A DNA stretch of 64,000 bases from Actinacidiphila glaucinigra (GCF_900188405.1 NZ_FZOF01000005.1:372001-436000); one strand, 5' to 3'; shown: positions 7,845 through 17,861, counted from the first letter of the stretch. Notes: generated by a model not told the origin, from the sequence alone. A program made the numbers and translations.

Positions 7845-10800
7845 CTACGAGGAGGGCAGTTCCTTGATCTGGATGTTCCGGAAGGACACCTGGTCGTCGG
7901 CCCCGTGGTTCTGCAGGCCGATGTAGCCGTCCTTCAGGCTGCGGGCCGGGTCGGTGTTGGTGAAGTCGTTGATCTTCACTCCGTTGAGGAAGACCTGCAG
8001 CCGTTCACCCTGGACCTTGATCTCGTAGCTGTTCCACTGGCCCGGGGGACGCAGCACCTGGTCGCGGGCCTTGAGGTTGGCCGACTTGAAGCTGTAGACG
8101 GAGCCGGTGGTCCGGTCGGGGGCGTCGGAGGCGTCGATCTGGATCTCGTAGCCCTTGTCCACCGCGGACCAGGGGTCGTCGGAGGCCGGGAAGCCCACGA
8201 AGACACCGGAGTTGTCGTCGCCGTCCATCTTCCAGTCGAACTTCAGCGAGTACGTGCCGAACTCCTTGGCCTGGTACCACAGCAGGCCCATGCCGCCCTC
8301 GGTGCGCAGTTCACCGTCGACGACGTTGAACTTGCCGGGGCCCGCCTGCTTCCAGCCCTCCGAGGTGTGCCCGTTGAACAGGTCGCGGTAGCCCGTCTGC
8401 GGCTTGCAGTCGGCCTTGACCTGGCCGACGGCGTAGCGCAGTCCGCCCAGCAGGTGCTGGCGGAAGGCCGGCTCGGCGTAGGACTCCTTGGTGTGCCCGA
8501 GACCGGTGTAGAAGGAGCGGCCGGACTGGTAGGTCTGGCACCACGCGATGGGGTGGTCGCCCTTCATGGTGCCGCCCTGGTAGGTGGTCTCGTCCAGGGT
8601 GGCGAGGACGCGGGCCTGACCGCGGGGATTGGTGCGGTAGTTGTACCACTCGTCGGTGCGCTCCCAGCCGGCCTCGTCGAGGTGCGCGGTGGCCGGGTGG
8701 TCGTGGTCCTCGGCACGGACGGTGGCCTTCTGGATCTGCGGGTGGCCTTGGAAGTAGGCGCCGACGAGACCACCGTAGAAGGGCCAGTCGTACTCGGTGT
8801 CGGCCGCGGCGTGGACACCCATGTAGGCGCCCCCGCCCTTGACGTAGTTCTCGAACGCCTGCTGCTGCTCGGCGTTGAGGACGTCACCGGTGGTCGACAG
8901 GAACACCACGGCGTCGTAGCGCGCCAGGTTGTTGCTGGTGAACTGCTTGGGCTCCTCTGTCGCGTCGACGGTGATGTTGGCGGTGGCGCCGAGCTCCTTC
9001 AGCGCGGCGATCCCGGTGGGGATGGCGTCGTGGCGGAAGCCGGCGGTCCTGGAGAAGACCAGGACGCGCTTGGCGGCGCGGTCGGCCGGAACGTCGGAGA
9101 GCTCGAAGTCGTCCAGGTCGTAGAGGGCCCCGGAGCCGCCCTTGAAGACCAGGAAGAGTTCGGTGGTCTTCTTCGGCACGGCGCGCAGCGGTACGTCGAT
9201 CTCCTGGAAGCTCTCCCAGCTGCCGGTGACCGGGACGGGGGCGGAGCCCAGGATCGGGCCGGTCGCCGAGCCGGTGCGCACCTCCAGGAAGCCGCCCGCG
9301 CCGCCGGAGGAGACCCGGGCGCTCAGCCGGACGGAACCGGTGAGGTTGTACGGCTTGAACGAGATCCAGTCGTCGTTGTCGATGTTGCCGACGGTACGGC
9401 CGCCGTGGGCCTCGGCCTTGTCGAAGAGGTCGACGCCGGACGAGGAGGTGAAGTGCTCGGCCTGCCGGTGGCGCGGCTGCAGCTGCGCCTGGTCGTGGCC
9501 GGTGAGCGCCTCCTGGCCGCCGCCTCCGCCGTCGGTGTACTCGGCGTCGATGACACCGAAGATGTTGGCGTTGGGGTCGTGGCCGCCGTCGGCGGAGGTC
9601 TTGATGGCGCCGGAGCAGCCGTTGGCGGAGGTCACGGGGTGGCCGTGGCTGTCGTGGCCGAGGATGTAGGTGACCTTGACCTTGGAGCAGTCGACGGTCC
9701 CGTCCTCGGGGTCGGTGACGGTCACCTTGAACGGGATCTCGTCGCCGAAGCTGAACAGGGCGCCCTCGGCCGGCAGTTCCAGCGTCACCTTGGGCGCGGT
9801 GTTGCCGACGACGACCTGGACGCTCGCGGACGCGGTGCGCCCGGTCGGGTCCTTCACGGTGAGGGTCGCGGTGTAGGTGCCGTTCTTGCGGTAGGTGTGT
9901 GCCGGGTTCGCCGCGGTGGAGGTGCCGCCGTCGCCGAAGTCCCAGCTGTAGGTGAGCGTGTCGCCGTCGGGGTCGATGGTCCCTGCCGAGGAGAAGGTGG
10001 CCTTCAGCGGCGCGGTGCCCGAGGTCTTGTTGACGGACGCCTCGGCGCTCGGGGAGCGGCCGTCGGTGGCGTTCTCGATCCGGTAGAGGGCGGAGTGCTC
10101 GTCACCGCCGAACCAGGCGGTGCCGTAGTCGAGGACGTACAGCGCGCCGTCCGGACCGAAGGCCATGTCCATGATCTGCGTCCCGGTCCACGGGACGTTG
10201 TTGATGGACTGGACGGTGCCGTCCTCGCCCTGCTCGATGCGCTTGATCCAGCGGCGCCCGAACTCGCCGGCGAAGAAGTCGCCGTCGTAGGCCTCGGGGA
10301 ACTTCACCGGGGAGTCCAGCTCGGGGTCGTACCGGTAGACCGGGCCGCCCATCGGGGACTCGGATCCGGAGCCGAACTCGGGCACCGAACCGCCGTCGTA
10401 GGGGAGCCATGCGGCCTGCGCGGGCGGCAGGTCGGTCAGGCCCGTGTTGTACGGGGACTCGTTCTTCGGGGCGGCGCAGTCGAAGGTCTCGCCGGACTGC
10501 CCGGTGGCGAAGTCGTAGTCGACGTACGGGTCGTTGTCACCGGTGCAGAAGGGCCAGCCGAAGTTGCCGGCCTTCGTCACGCGGGCGAACTCGACCTGGC
10601 CGCCGGGGCCGCGCTTCGGGTCGGCCGCACCGGCGTCGGGGCCGTAGTCGCCGACGTAGGCGATGCCGGTCTGCTTGTCGACGCTGAAGCGGAACGGGTT
10701 GCGGAAGCCCATGGCGTAGATCTCGGGCCGGGTCTTGTCCGTGCCCGGGGCGAAGAGGTTGCCGTCGGGGATCGTGTACGACCCGTCGTCGGCGACCTTG

Positions 10801-11564
10801 ATCCGCAGCAGCTTGCCGCGCAGGTCGTTGGTGTTGCCCGAGGTGCGGCGCGCGTCGTAGGCGGGGTTGCGGCCCGGGCGGTCGTCGATGGGCGAGAAGC
10901 CGTCGGAGGCGAAGGGGTTGGAGTCGTCGCCCGTCGACAGGTACAGGTTGCCCTGGGCGTCGAAGTCGATGTCACCGCCGACGTGGCAGCAGATGCCGCG
11001 GGTGGTGGAGACGTCGAGGACCTTCTTCTCGCTGCCGAGGTCAAGGGTCCAGTCGGCGTTCAGCGTGAAGCGCGAGAGCCGGTTCACGCCGTCGAACTTG
11101 GCGAAGTCCTCGGCGGTCCCCTGGTCGGGGGCGTCGCCCGCGGGGGTGTCGAGCAGGGGCGCGTAGTAGAGGAAGATCGCCCGGTTCTCGCTGAAGTCCG
11201 GGTCGATGCCGACGCCCTGGAGGCCCTCCTCGTCGTGCGTGTAGACGGGGACGGTGCCGATCACGGTGGTGTCGCCGGCGGCGTCGGTCCTGCGCAGCTC
11301 GCCGTCGCGCGAGGTGTGCAGCACGCTGCGGTCGGGCAGGACCGCGAGCGACATGGGCTCGCCGGTCTCGGGCTCGCCCTTGGCGAGGGTGACCTGCTGG
11401 AACTCCTCCGCCGCCGCTGCCGCGGGCTCCGTATCGAGAGGCCGGGCCGAGGCGCCTAAGGGGGCGGAGACGACGAGGGAGGTGGCGGCGAGGAGGCCGC
11501 CGGTGAGGAGCGCGAGTCCCTGCCGGAATCGGCTTCTGGGTGCTCCGGGCCGTTTTCTGTGCAC
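7845..11564 (-). CDS. Secreted multidomain protein: glucose/sorbosone dehydrogenase-PKD-carbohydrate binding-ThuA-DUF1080
   Basis: The 1239-residue exported protein has a Sec-type signal at residues 1-41 (hydrophobic core LALLTGGLLAATSLVV). A PQQ-type glucose/sorbosone dehydrogenase beta-propeller spans about 52-500 (RGICCHVGGDIDFDAQGNLY, GFRNPFRFSVDKQTG). A PKD domain lies at about 505-590 (YSWDFGDGG). A jelly-roll carbohydrate-binding module lies at about 673-830. A ThuA glutamine-amidotransferase-like domain spans about 830-1050 (AYMGVHAAADTEYDWP). A DUF1080/3-keto-disaccharide hydrolase domain fills about 1057-1239 (FNGHTSEGWKQ, DDNSGVFVGF). The GTG start has GGAGG upstream. The domain set points to extracellular oxidation and cleavage of glycosides. 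Which domains are catalytic cannot be told from sequence. Confidence 0.9.
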   Translation of the reverse strand: MHRKRPGAPRSRFRQGLALLTGGLLAATSLVVSAPLGASARPLDTEPAAAAAEEFQQVTLAKGEPETGEPMSLAVLPDRSVLHTSRDGELRRTDAAGDTTVIGTVPVYTHDEEGLQGVGIDPDFSENRAIFLYYAPLLDTPAGDAPDQGTAEDFAKFDGVNRLSRFTLNADWTLDLGSEKKVLDVSTTRGICCHVGGDIDFDAQGNLYLSTGDDSNPFASDGFSPIDDRPGRNPAYDARRTSGNTNDLRGKLLRIKVADDGSYTIPDGNLFAPGTDKTRPEIYAMGFRNPFRFSVDKQTGIAYVGDYGPDAGAADPKRGPGGQVEFARVTKAGNFGWPFCTGDNDPYVDYDFATGQSGETFDCAAPKNESPYNTGLTDLPPAQAAWLPYDGGSVPEFGSGSESPMGGPVYRYDPELDSPVKFPEAYDGDFFAGEFGRRWIKRIEQGEDGTVQSINNVPWTGTQIMDMAFGPDGALYVLDYGTAWFGGDEHSALYRIENATDGRSPSAEASVNKTSGTAPLKATFSSAGTIDPDGDTLTYSWDFGDGGTSTAANPAHTYRKNGTYTATLTVKDPTGRTASASVQVVVGNTAPKVTLELPAEGALFSFGDEIPFKVTVTDPEDGTVDCSKVKVTYILGHDSHGHPVTSANGCSGAIKTSADGGHDPNANIFGVIDAEYTDGGGGGQEALTGHDQAQLQPRHRQAEHFTSSSGVDLFDKAEAHGGRTVGNIDNDDWISFKPYNLTGSVRLSARVSSGGAGGFLEVRTGSATGPILGSAPVPVTGSWESFQEIDVPLRAVPKKTTELFLVFKGGSGALYDLDDFELSDVPADRAAKRVLVFSRTAGFRHDAIPTGIAALKELGATANITVDATEEPKQFTSNNLARYDAVVFLSTTGDVLNAEQQQAFENYVKGGGAYMGVHAAADTEYDWPFYGGLVGAYFQGHPQIQKATVRAEDHDHPATAHLDEAGWERTDEWYNYRTNPRGQARVLATLDETTYQGGTMKGDHPIAWCQTYQSGRSFYTGLGHTKESYAEPAFRQHLLGGLRYAVGQVKADCKPQTGYRDLFNGHTSEGWKQAGPGKFNVVDGELRTEGGMGLLWYQAKEFGTYSLKFDWKMDGDDNSGVFVGFPASDDPWSAVDKGYEIQIDASDAPDRTTGSVYSFKSANLKARDQVLRPPGQWNSYEIKVQGERLQVFLNGVKINDFTNTDPARSLKDGYIGLQNHGADDQVSFRNIQIKELPSS

Positions 11565-11752
11565 GTGTGTCCTCCGGGAAGGTCGTACGGGCGGATGCAG
11601 CTGCCGTGCGGAAGATCCGGGGACCGGCGTGCGCCGTCACGCTGGTCGGGGGTGCCACGTCAGGACCGGCCTCGTGTTTCAGGCCTGTGTCCTGTACACC
11701 TCAGGGACGGTAGCCGGGTTCGTCCGGGACCGAAAGCCCTTGTGCAGTAGAT

Positions 11753-11783
11753 AAGTTGAACTTTCTCCCGGGTCAGGACAAAG
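11753..11783 (-). promoter_or_regulatory. Candidate operator upstream of the multidomain gene
   Basis: Positions 11761-11783 form an 8-7-8 inverted repeat: CTTTCTCC, a 7-base spacer, then GGACAAAG (7 of 8 positions symmetrical). It overlaps a perfect palindrome AAGTTGAACTT at 11753-11763. The same 8-7-8 layout with an identical GGACAAAG half occurs upstream of the first ROK gene at 19290-19312. The site lies about 190 bp before the GTG start in an otherwise GC-rich gap, so it is a plausible ROK-regulator binding site. Confidence 0.5.
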
Positions 11784-11805
11784 ACGTGCCGGGGCAGCCC
11801 GACAG

Positions 11806-11829
11806 GCCCGGCGGCGGTGGCCGCCGGGC
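11806..11829 (-). terminator. Hairpin downstream of the TIM-barrel gene
   Basis: A perfect 10-bp stem (GCCCGGCGGC and its complement) with loop GGTG lies 34 bp past the stop of the TIM-barrel gene. It has no U-tract. It would separate the importer/dehydrogenase operon from the multidomain gene, which then uses its own promoter region. Confidence 0.5.
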
Positions 11830-11862
11830 TGCGGACTGCTGGCTGTGACCTGCGGCGACGCC

Positions 11863-12867
11863 TTAGTCGTTGCCTCCGAACGCGGCGTCGAAGGACGCCG
11901 CCGGCGGGTCGAAGTCATAGCGCTTCAGGAGGGAAAGCGCTTCCGGCGCGCCGACGAGCCGGTCCATACCGGCGTCCTCCCACTCGACCGAGATCGGGCC
12001 GTCGTATCCGATCGACCGCAGCATCCGGAACACGTCCTCCCACGGCACGTCGCCGTGCCCGGCCGAGACGAAGTCCCAGCCGCGCCGCGGGTCGCCCCAC
12101 GGCAGGTGGGAGCCCATGCGCCCGTTGCGGCCGTCGAGGCGCTTGCGGGCCTCCTTGCAGTCGACGTGGTAGATGCGGTCCTTGAAGTCCCACAGGAACC
12201 CGACGGGGTCGAGGTCCTGCCACACGAAGTGGCTCGGGTCGAAGTTCAGTCCGAACGCCGCCCGGTGGCCGACGGCCTCCAGCGCGCGGTGCGTGGTCCA
12301 GTAGTCGTAGGCGATCTCGGCCGGGTGGACCTCGTGGGCGAAGCGGACCCCTTCGGCGTCGAAGACGTCCAGAACGGGGTTCCACCGCTCGGCGAAGTCC
12401 TCGAAGCCGCGCTCGATCATCCGCTCCGGCACCGGCGGGAACATGGCGACCAGGTGCCAGATCGACGAGCCGGTGAAGCCGATGACGGTGCGCACCCCGA
12501 AGGCCGCCGCGGCGCGCGCGGTGTCGGCGAGCTCGCGCGCGGCGCGCTGCCGCACGCCCTCCGGCTCACCGTCGCCCCAGATGCGGGCGGGCAGGATCCC
12601 CTTGTGGCGCTCGTCGATCGGGTTGTCGCAGACGGCCTGTCCGACCAGGTGGTTGGAGACCGCCCAGCACTTCAGTCCGTACTTGTCGAGCAGCGCCCGC
12701 CGCCCGTCGAGGTACGCGGGGTCGGCGAGGGCCTTGTCGACCTCGAAGTGATCGCCCCAGCAGGCGAGTTCGAGCCCGTCGTAACCGAAGTCGCGGGCGA
12801 GTCGGCAGACCTCCTCCAGGGGCAGGTCGGCCCACTGGCCGGTGAAGAGTGTGAAGGGTCGTGGCAC
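11863..12867 (-). CDS. TIM-barrel sugar phosphate isomerase/epimerase
   Basis: The 334-residue protein starts (GTG, AGGAGG upstream) [20 protein letters not shown]. It has the xylose-isomerase-like pattern: [18 protein letters not shown], then [19 protein letters not shown] with a metal-site Glu/His, [11 protein letters not shown] with Asp/His, YHVDCKEA, and [10 protein letters not shown] near the C-terminus. No signal peptide is present, so it acts in the cytoplasm. It follows the Gfo/Idh/MocA gene by 28 bp. This dehydrogenase/TIM-barrel pair is common in sugar and inositol catabolism and in C3-oxidation routes for glycosides. The substrate is unknown, and annotation beyond isomerase/epimerase family would be a guess. 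Confidence 0.88.
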   Translation of the reverse strand: MPRPFTLFTGQWADLPLEEVCRLARDFGYDGLELACWGDHFEVDKALADPAYLDGRRALLDKYGLKCWAVSNHLVGQAVCDNPIDERHKGILPARIWGDGEPEGVRQRAARELADTARAAAAFGVRTVIGFTGSSIWHLVAMFPPVPERMIERGFEDFAERWNPVLDVFDAEGVRFAHEVHPAEIAYDYWTTHRALEAVGHRAAFGLNFDPSHFVWQDLDPVGFLWDFKDRIYHVDCKEARKRLDGRNGRMGSHLPWGDPRRGWDFVSAGHGDVPWEDVFRMLRSIGYDGPISVEWEDAGMDRLVGAPEALSLLKRYDFDPPAASFDAAFGGND

Positions 12868-12895
12868 GGCGAGGGCCTCCTCGGTACGGACGTGG

Positions 12896-14110
12896 TCAGG
12901 AGGGGACGGGGGTGTAGACGGCGTTCTTCTCGGCGCTCTCCTCCACCGCCGCCAGGACGCGCTGCACCTGCAGGCCGTCGGCGAACGACGGCGCCGGGGC
13001 GGCCCCCTCGGCGATGCCGACGACGAGGTCGCGCGCCTGGTGGGTGAAGGTGTGCTCGTAGCCGAGCGCGTGGCCGGGCGGCCACCACGCCTCCAGGTAC
13101 GGATGGCCCGGCTCGGTCACCAGGATCCGCCGGAAGCCGGCCGATTCGGCGGACTCCGTGTGGTCGTGGAACGACAGCTCGTTCAGCCGCTCCAGGTCGA
13201 AGGCGAGCGAGCCGCGCTCGCCGTTGACCTCCAGCCGCAGCGCGTTCTTGCGCCCCGAGGCCATCCGGGTGGCCTCGAACGAGGCGAGCGCCCCCGAGGT
13301 GAGCCGCCCGGTGAACAGCGCCGCGTCGTCGACCGTCACCGGTCCCCGCCGCGCGCTCCCGGAGCCCGACAGCCCCGACGAGGCGCCGTCCAGCTCGGGC
13401 CGGTCCCGTACGAAGGTCTCGGTGAGCGCCGAGACGCCCACCAGGAGCTCCCCCGCCAGGTACTGCGCGAGGTCGACGGCGTGCGCGCCGAGGTCCCCGA
13501 GCGCCCCGGAACCCGCGTACTCGCGCTTGAGCCGCCAGGTCAGCGGGAAGTCCGGGTCCACAAGCCAGTCCTGGAGGTAGGTCACCCGCACGTGGCGGAT
13601 CGTGCCGACCTTCCCGTCCGCGATGAGCCGCCGGGCGTACGCGACCGCGGGCACCCGCCGGTAGTTGAAGCCGACCATGGCCACCTGGCCGCGGGCGGCC
13701 GCCCGCTCGGCCGCCGCGGCCATGGCCTCGGCCTCGGCGACCGAGTTCGCCAGCGGCTTCTCGCACAGCACGTGCTTGCCCGCCTCGAGCGCCGCGACGG
13801 CGATCTCGGCGTGGCTGTCGCCGGGGGTGCACACGTCCACCAGCTGGACGTCGTCCCGGTCCACCAGTGCCCGCCAGTCCGTCTCCGCGGCCGCCCAGCC
13901 GTGCCGGGCGGCCGCGGCCCGGACGGCGTCCGCGTCCCGGCCGCCGATCGCGGCCATGACGGGCCTCATCGGCAGGTCGAACACGTGGCCCACGGTGCGC
14001 CACGCGTGGGAGTGGGTGGCGCCCATGAAGGCGTAGCCGACCATGCCGATGCCGAGCGCCGGCGAAGCGGCCCCTGCCTCACTGTCTTCGTTGCCGGCCA
14101 TATCAGCCAT
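12896..14110 (-). CDS. Gfo/Idh/MocA family oxidoreductase
   Basis: The 404-residue NAD(P)-dependent sugar/cyclitol dehydrogenase has an N-terminal Rossmann fold ([18 protein letters not shown]) and the hallmark catalytic EKP motif in [14 protein letters not shown]. The C-terminal beta-sheet domain contains [20 protein letters not shown] with the Asp and His expected at the active site. The ATG start is preceded by GAGGAG. It sits between the solute-binding protein gene and the TIM-barrel gene on the same strand, so it probably oxidises the sugar brought in by the adjacent importer. Whether it acts at C1, C3 or a ring hydroxyl of a cyclitol cannot be decided from sequence. Confidence 0.9.
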   Translation of the reverse strand: MADMAGNEDSEAGAASPALGIGMVGYAFMGATHSHAWRTVGHVFDLPMRPVMAAIGGRDADAVRAAAARHGWAAAETDWRALVDRDDVQLVDVCTPGDSHAEIAVAALEAGKHVLCEKPLANSVAEAEAMAAAAERAAARGQVAMVGFNYRRVPAVAYARRLIADGKVGTIRHVRVTYLQDWLVDPDFPLTWRLKREYAGSGALGDLGAHAVDLAQYLAGELLVGVSALTETFVRDRPELDGASSGLSGSGSARRGPVTVDDAALFTGRLTSGALASFEATRMASGRKNALRLEVNGERGSLAFDLERLNELSFHDHTESAESAGFRRILVTEPGHPYLEAWWPPGHALGYEHTFTHQARDLVVGIAEGAAPAPSFADGLQVQRVLAAVEESAEKNAVYTPVPS

Positions 14111-14159
14111 GCCGTTGCTCCTCGTCGGTTGCTCGGTTCGGACGGGCGGGGCGGATCCG

Positions 14160-15206
14160 TTAAATGAAGCCCGTCGGCAGGTACTCGTCGACGTTCTCCT
14201 TGGTGACGACGGCCGAGTACAGGGTGATCGACGCGGGGATCTCCAGCTCCGACATCCCGCCGACGCCCTTCTTCTGGCCGAGCGCGCGGGCCAGGTCGAT
14301 GGCGGAGGCGGCCATGGTGGGCGGGTAGAGGACGGTGGCCTTCAGCACGCCGTTGTCGGCCTTGATGGCGTCCATCGCGGACTTGGACCCGGCGCCGCCG
14401 ACCATGAAGAAGTCGTCGCGGCCCGCCTGCGCGATGGCGCGCAGGGCACCGACGCCCTGGTCGTCGTCGTGGTTCCACAGCGCGTCGAACTGCTTCTGCG
14501 CCTGGAGCAGCTGGGCCATCTTGGCCTGGCCGGTCTCGACGGTGAACTCGGCGGCCTGCCGGGCGACCTTCTTGATGTTGGGGTAGTTCTTCAGGGCGTC
14601 GTCGAAGCCCTGGGTGCGCTGCCGGGTCAGCTCCAGGTTGTCGATGCCGGCGAGCTCGACGACCTTGGCGTCCGGCTTGTCCTTGAGCTGTTCGCCGATG
14701 TAGCGGCCGGCGTTGAGCCCCATGCCGTAGTTGTCGCCGCCGATCCAGCAGCGGTACGCCTGCGGGGAGGCGAAGACCCGGTCCAGGTTGATCACCGGGA
14801 TGCCGGCCTTCATGGCCTGCAGACCCACCTGGGTGAGGGCCTTGCCGTCGGCCGGCAGGATGACCAGGACGTCGACCTTCTTGTTGATCAGCGTCTGGAT
14901 CTGCCCGATCTGGGCGGCGGTGTCGTTGGAGCCCTCGGTGATCTCCAGCGTCACCTCGGAGTACTTCGCGGCGCGGTCCTTGGCGTTCTGGTTGATGGCG
15001 TTGAGCCAGCCGTGGTCGGCCTGCGGGCCGGCGAAGCCGATCGTGACCGGCGTGCCGGGCTTGTCGTCGGCGGCCGCCGCCGTGGTGGCGGCCGTGCCGG
15101 CCTTCTTCGGCTCGTTGCTGGTGCAGGCGGTGAGGGCCGCTCCGGCGGAGACGGCGGCGGCGCCGAAGAGCAGTCCTCTGCGGCTGGTGACCGGGATTCG
15201 TGGCAT
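14160..15206 (-). CDS. Sugar ABC transporter substrate-binding lipoprotein (ribose/xylose type)
   Basis: The 348-residue periplasmic-binding-protein-family lipoprotein has a twin-arginine-like signal (SRRGLLFG, Arg 9-10) ending in the lipobox ALTAC, with the lipid-modified Cys at 28. The mature part matches type-1 sugar binders: IGFAGPQADHGWLNAINQNA, DVLVILPADGKAL, GDNYGMGLNAGRYI, LWNHDDDQGVGALRA. These typically bind pentoses, galactose or other small sugars. It is encoded 76 bp after the permease and probably delivers substrate to the adjacent permease/ATPase pair. Confidence 0.92.
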   Translation of the reverse strand: MPRIPVTSRRGLLFGAAAVSAGAALTACTSNEPKKAGTAATTAAAADDKPGTPVTIGFAGPQADHGWLNAINQNAKDRAAKYSEVTLEITEGSNDTAAQIGQIQTLINKKVDVLVILPADGKALTQVGLQAMKAGIPVINLDRVFASPQAYRCWIGGDNYGMGLNAGRYIGEQLKDKPDAKVVELAGIDNLELTRQRTQGFDDALKNYPNIKKVARQAAEFTVETGQAKMAQLLQAQKQFDALWNHDDDQGVGALRAIAQAGRDDFFMVGGAGSKSAMDAIKADNGVLKATVLYPPTMAASAIDLARALGQKKGVGGMSELEIPASITLYSAVVTKENVDEYLPTGFI

Positions 15207-15282
15207 GACGGTGAAACCCTTCGGGATAGGGCGGTGCGGGCGCGTGCGGGTTGTCGGGTGGAGCCGGGCGCGACGGGCTGGG

Positions 15283-16320
15283 TCAGCCGTCGCCGTTGCG
15301 CACGGTGCTGCGCTGGACCAGGACGGCGGCCACGATGATCGCTCCCTTGGCGATCTGCTGGACGGCGCTCTCCAGGTTGTTGAGGGCGAAGATGTTCTGG
15401 ATGGTGATGAACACCAGGACGCCCAGGACGGAGCCGACGATCGTGCCGCGGCCGCCGCTGAGCAGCGTGCCGCCGATGATCGCCGCGGCGATGGCGTCGA
15501 GTTCGTAGAGGTTGCCGTTGGTGTTCTGGCCCGAGCCGGACAGGATGATCAGCATGAAGGCCGCGATGCCGCAGCACAGCCCGGACAGCAGGTAGAGGTA
15601 GAGCCGCTGCCGGCGGACGTCGATGCCGGCGAGGCGGGCCGCCTCCGCGTTGCCGCCGACGGCCACGGTCCTGCGCCCGAAGGTCGTCCGGTTCAGCACC
15701 AGCCAGCCGATGACGGTGACCCCGGCGAAGACCAGCACCAGCGGCGGGATGCCGAGGACGTAGGTGGCGGGAAGGCCGAGGTCGAGCACCGAGTTCACGG
15801 TGACGATCTGCGTCTTGCCGTCGGTGAGGTACAGGGCGAGCCCGCGCGCCGAGGCGAGCATGGCGAGGGTCGCGATGAACGGCACCATGCCGCCGTAGGC
15901 GATGAGCACCCCGTTGACCAGCCCGCAGCCGACGCCGACGACGACCGCGGTGAAGAGGATGCCCGTGAAGCCGTACTCCTGGGTGGCGAGGGTCGTCGCC
16001 CACACGGAGGCGAGTGCGACGATCGCGCCGACGGACAGGTCGATGCCCCCGCTGGTGATCACGAAGGTCATGCCGACGGTGACGACACCGATGACGGACG
16101 CCTGGGTGAGCACCAGTTGGAGGTTGGAGACGTCCAGGAAGGCGTCGGGCTGCGTGATGCCGCCGACGAGGACGAGGGCGGCGAGGACGCCGAGGAGGGA
16201 CAGGTTGCGGACGTCGGCGTGGAGCCCCAGCGCGGGACGCCGGCCGCCGCCCTTCGTGGCGGGAGGCGCTTCCGCGGGCGGCGTCGGTGCCTGCGGGGCC
16301 TCGGATGCGGGCTGTGTCAT
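15283..16320 (-). CDS. Sugar ABC transporter permease (RbsC family)
   Basis: The 345-residue integral membrane protein has about eight to ten predicted helices after a Pro/Ala-rich cytoplasmic N-terminus of about 30 residues. It keeps the RbsC-family stretches VTVGMTFVITSGGIDLSVGAI, VIAYGGMVPFIATLAMLASA-like segments, and the C-terminal AIAAAIIGGTLLSGGRGTIV. It forms the channel of a ribose-type importer as a homodimer, which is family knowledge. Its start overlaps the ATPase stop by 4 bp, so the two are translationally coupled. Confidence 0.92.
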   Translation of the reverse strand: MTQPASEAPQAPTPPAEAPPATKGGGRRPALGLHADVRNLSLLGVLAALVLVGGITQPDAFLDVSNLQLVLTQASVIGVVTVGMTFVITSGGIDLSVGAIVALASVWATTLATQEYGFTGILFTAVVVGVGCGLVNGVLIAYGGMVPFIATLAMLASARGLALYLTDGKTQIVTVNSVLDLGLPATYVLGIPPLVLVFAGVTVIGWLVLNRTTFGRRTVAVGGNAEAARLAGIDVRRQRLYLYLLSGLCCGIAAFMLIILSGSGQNTNGNLYELDAIAAAIIGGTLLSGGRGTIVGSVLGVLVFITIQNIFALNNLESAVQQIAKGAIIVAAVLVQRSTVRNGDG

Positions 16321-17861
16321 CGGCTCGGGCTCCCTTCCATGACAAGGTCGAGTACGCGGTGTTCGTCCAGCTCCGTCGCGGGCGCCGCGTGCACGACGCG
16401 TCCCTCGCGGAGCACCAGCACCCGGTCCGCGAGCCCCAGGACCTCGGGGACCTCGCTGGAGACGAGGAGTACGGCGAGCCCGTCGTCGGCGAGCCGGCGG
16501 ATCACCGCGTACAGCTCGGCGCGGGCACCCACGTCGACGCCCCGGGTCGGCTCGTCGAGCAGCAGGACACGGCAGCCGCGCAGCAGCCAGCGGGCCAGGA
16601 CGGCCTTCTGCTGGTTGCCGCCGGACAGGGTGCGCACCAGGGCGTCGGGGTTGTCGGGCCGCAGCGACAGCGACCGGGTGGACTCCCGGGCGGCGCGTCG
16701 TTCCTCCCTGCGGTCGAGCCAGCCCGCCCGGGAGAAGCGGGTGAGCGTGGAGACCGACACGTTGCGGGTGACGGACTCCAGCATCAGCAGTGCCTGCGCC
16801 TTGCGCTCCTCCGGCGCCAGCCCCATCCCGGCGCGGACGGCCGAGCGGACGCTGCCGGGCTTGAGGGGCCGGCCGTCGACGGTGACCCGGCCTGCGGTGG
16901 GCTTCCTGGCGCCGTAGAGCGTCTCGAGGATCTCCGACCGTCCGGAGCCCACGAGTCCGGCGAGCCCGACGATCTCGCCCGGGCGCACCTCGAGGTCGAC
17001 CGCGGCGAACTCGCCGTCGCGGGCGAGTCCCTCGACTCGCAGGACGGGGTCGCCGGAGCGCGGCGCCGCGGGGCGCCGGGGGAAGACGTACTCGACGTCA
17101 CGGCCCGTCATGAGCGCCACGATCTCCCGCGTGGGCATGGACTTGGCGGGGAGCCCGTTGGCGACCGCGCGGCCGTCCTTCAGCACGGTGACCCGGTCGC
17201 CCACGCGGCGGATCTCCTCCAGCCGGTGGGAGATGTAGACGACCGCGACGCCGTCGGCGGTCAACTGCCCGACGATGCGCAGCAGGTTGTCGGTCTCCTC
17301 GGGGTCCAGCGCGGCGGACGGCTCGTCCATGACGATGAGGCGCACGTCGTGGGAGAGCGCCCGGGCCATCGAGACGATCTGCTGCTGGGCGGCCGAGAGG
17401 TCGCCGACGTGGCGGGCGGGGTCGATCTCGGCATGGCCGAGCCGGCGCAGCAGCACGGCGGCCTCACGGCGGGCGTCACGTCCGCGCACGACGAAGCCGG
17501 CGGTGGTCGGTTCGTGGCCCAGGAAGACGTTCTCGGCCACGGACAGCCCCTCGACCAGGTCGAGTTCCTGGTAGATGGTGGCGATGCCGAGCCGCATGGC
17601 GGCGATCGGCGACCTCAGCGACACCGGCTCCCCGCGCCAGGTGATCTCCCCGCCGTCGGGCTGGTGGGCCCCGGCGAGCACCTTGATGAGGGTGGACTTC
17701 CCCGCGCCGTTCTGGCCGAGGAGGCAGTGCACCTCGCCGGCCTGGACGTCCAGGTCGACGCCGTCCAGGGCGCGGACGCCGGGGAACGACTTGGTGATGC
17801 CGGACATGGTGAGCAGCGGAGGTGCTGTCGGGGGCGGCGGTGCCGGTGGTTCAGGTGCCAT
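16317..17861 (-). CDS. Sugar ABC transporter ATP-binding protein (RbsA/MglA family, two ATPase halves)
   Basis: The 514-residue protein has two fused ABC domains. The first has Walker A GQNGAGKST, a signature-like LSAAQQQIVSMARAL and Walker B LIVMDEPSAAL. The second has a degenerate P-loop region (GLVGSGRSEILETLYG), a full LSGGNQQKAVLARWL signature and VLLLDEPTRGV. That pattern is typical of ribose/galactose-type importers. The chosen ATG has GAGGGG seven bases upstream; a start 14 codons earlier lacks such a site. It follows the first ROK gene by 101 bp and overlaps the permease gene by 4 bp. An Ala/Pro-rich N-terminal tail of about 18 residues precedes the first ATPase domain. Confidence 0.93.
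   Translation of the reverse strand: MAPEPPAPPPPTAPPLLTMSGITKSFPGVRALDGVDLDVQAGEVHCLLGQNGAGKSTLIKVLAGAHQPDGGEITWRGEPVSLRSPIAAMRLGIATIYQELDLVEGLSVAENVFLGHEPTTAGFVVRGRDARREAAVLLRRLGHAEIDPARHVGDLSAAQQQIVSMARALSHDVRLIVMDEPSAALDPEETDNLLRIVGQLTADGVAVVYISHRLEEIRRVGDRVTVLKDGRAVANGLPAKSMPTREIVALMTGRDVEYVFPRRPAAPRSGDPVLRVEGLARDGEFAAVDLEVRPGEIVGLAGLVGSGRSEILETLYGARKPTAGRVTVDGRPLKPGSVRSAVRAGMGLAPEERKAQALLMLESVTRNVSVSTLTRFSRAGWLDRREERRAARESTRSLSLRPDNPDALVRTLSGGNQQKAVLARWLLRGCRVLLLDEPTRGVDVGARAELYAVIRRLADDGLAVLLVSSEVPEVLGLADRVLVLREGRVVHAAPATELDEHRVLDLVMEGSPSR

Noticed and set aside
7719..11459. A very long plus-strand open frame of over 1200 codons opposite the multidomain gene
   Set aside because: It is a Val/Gly/Arg-rich shadow of the real minus-strand gene, with no start site or domain.
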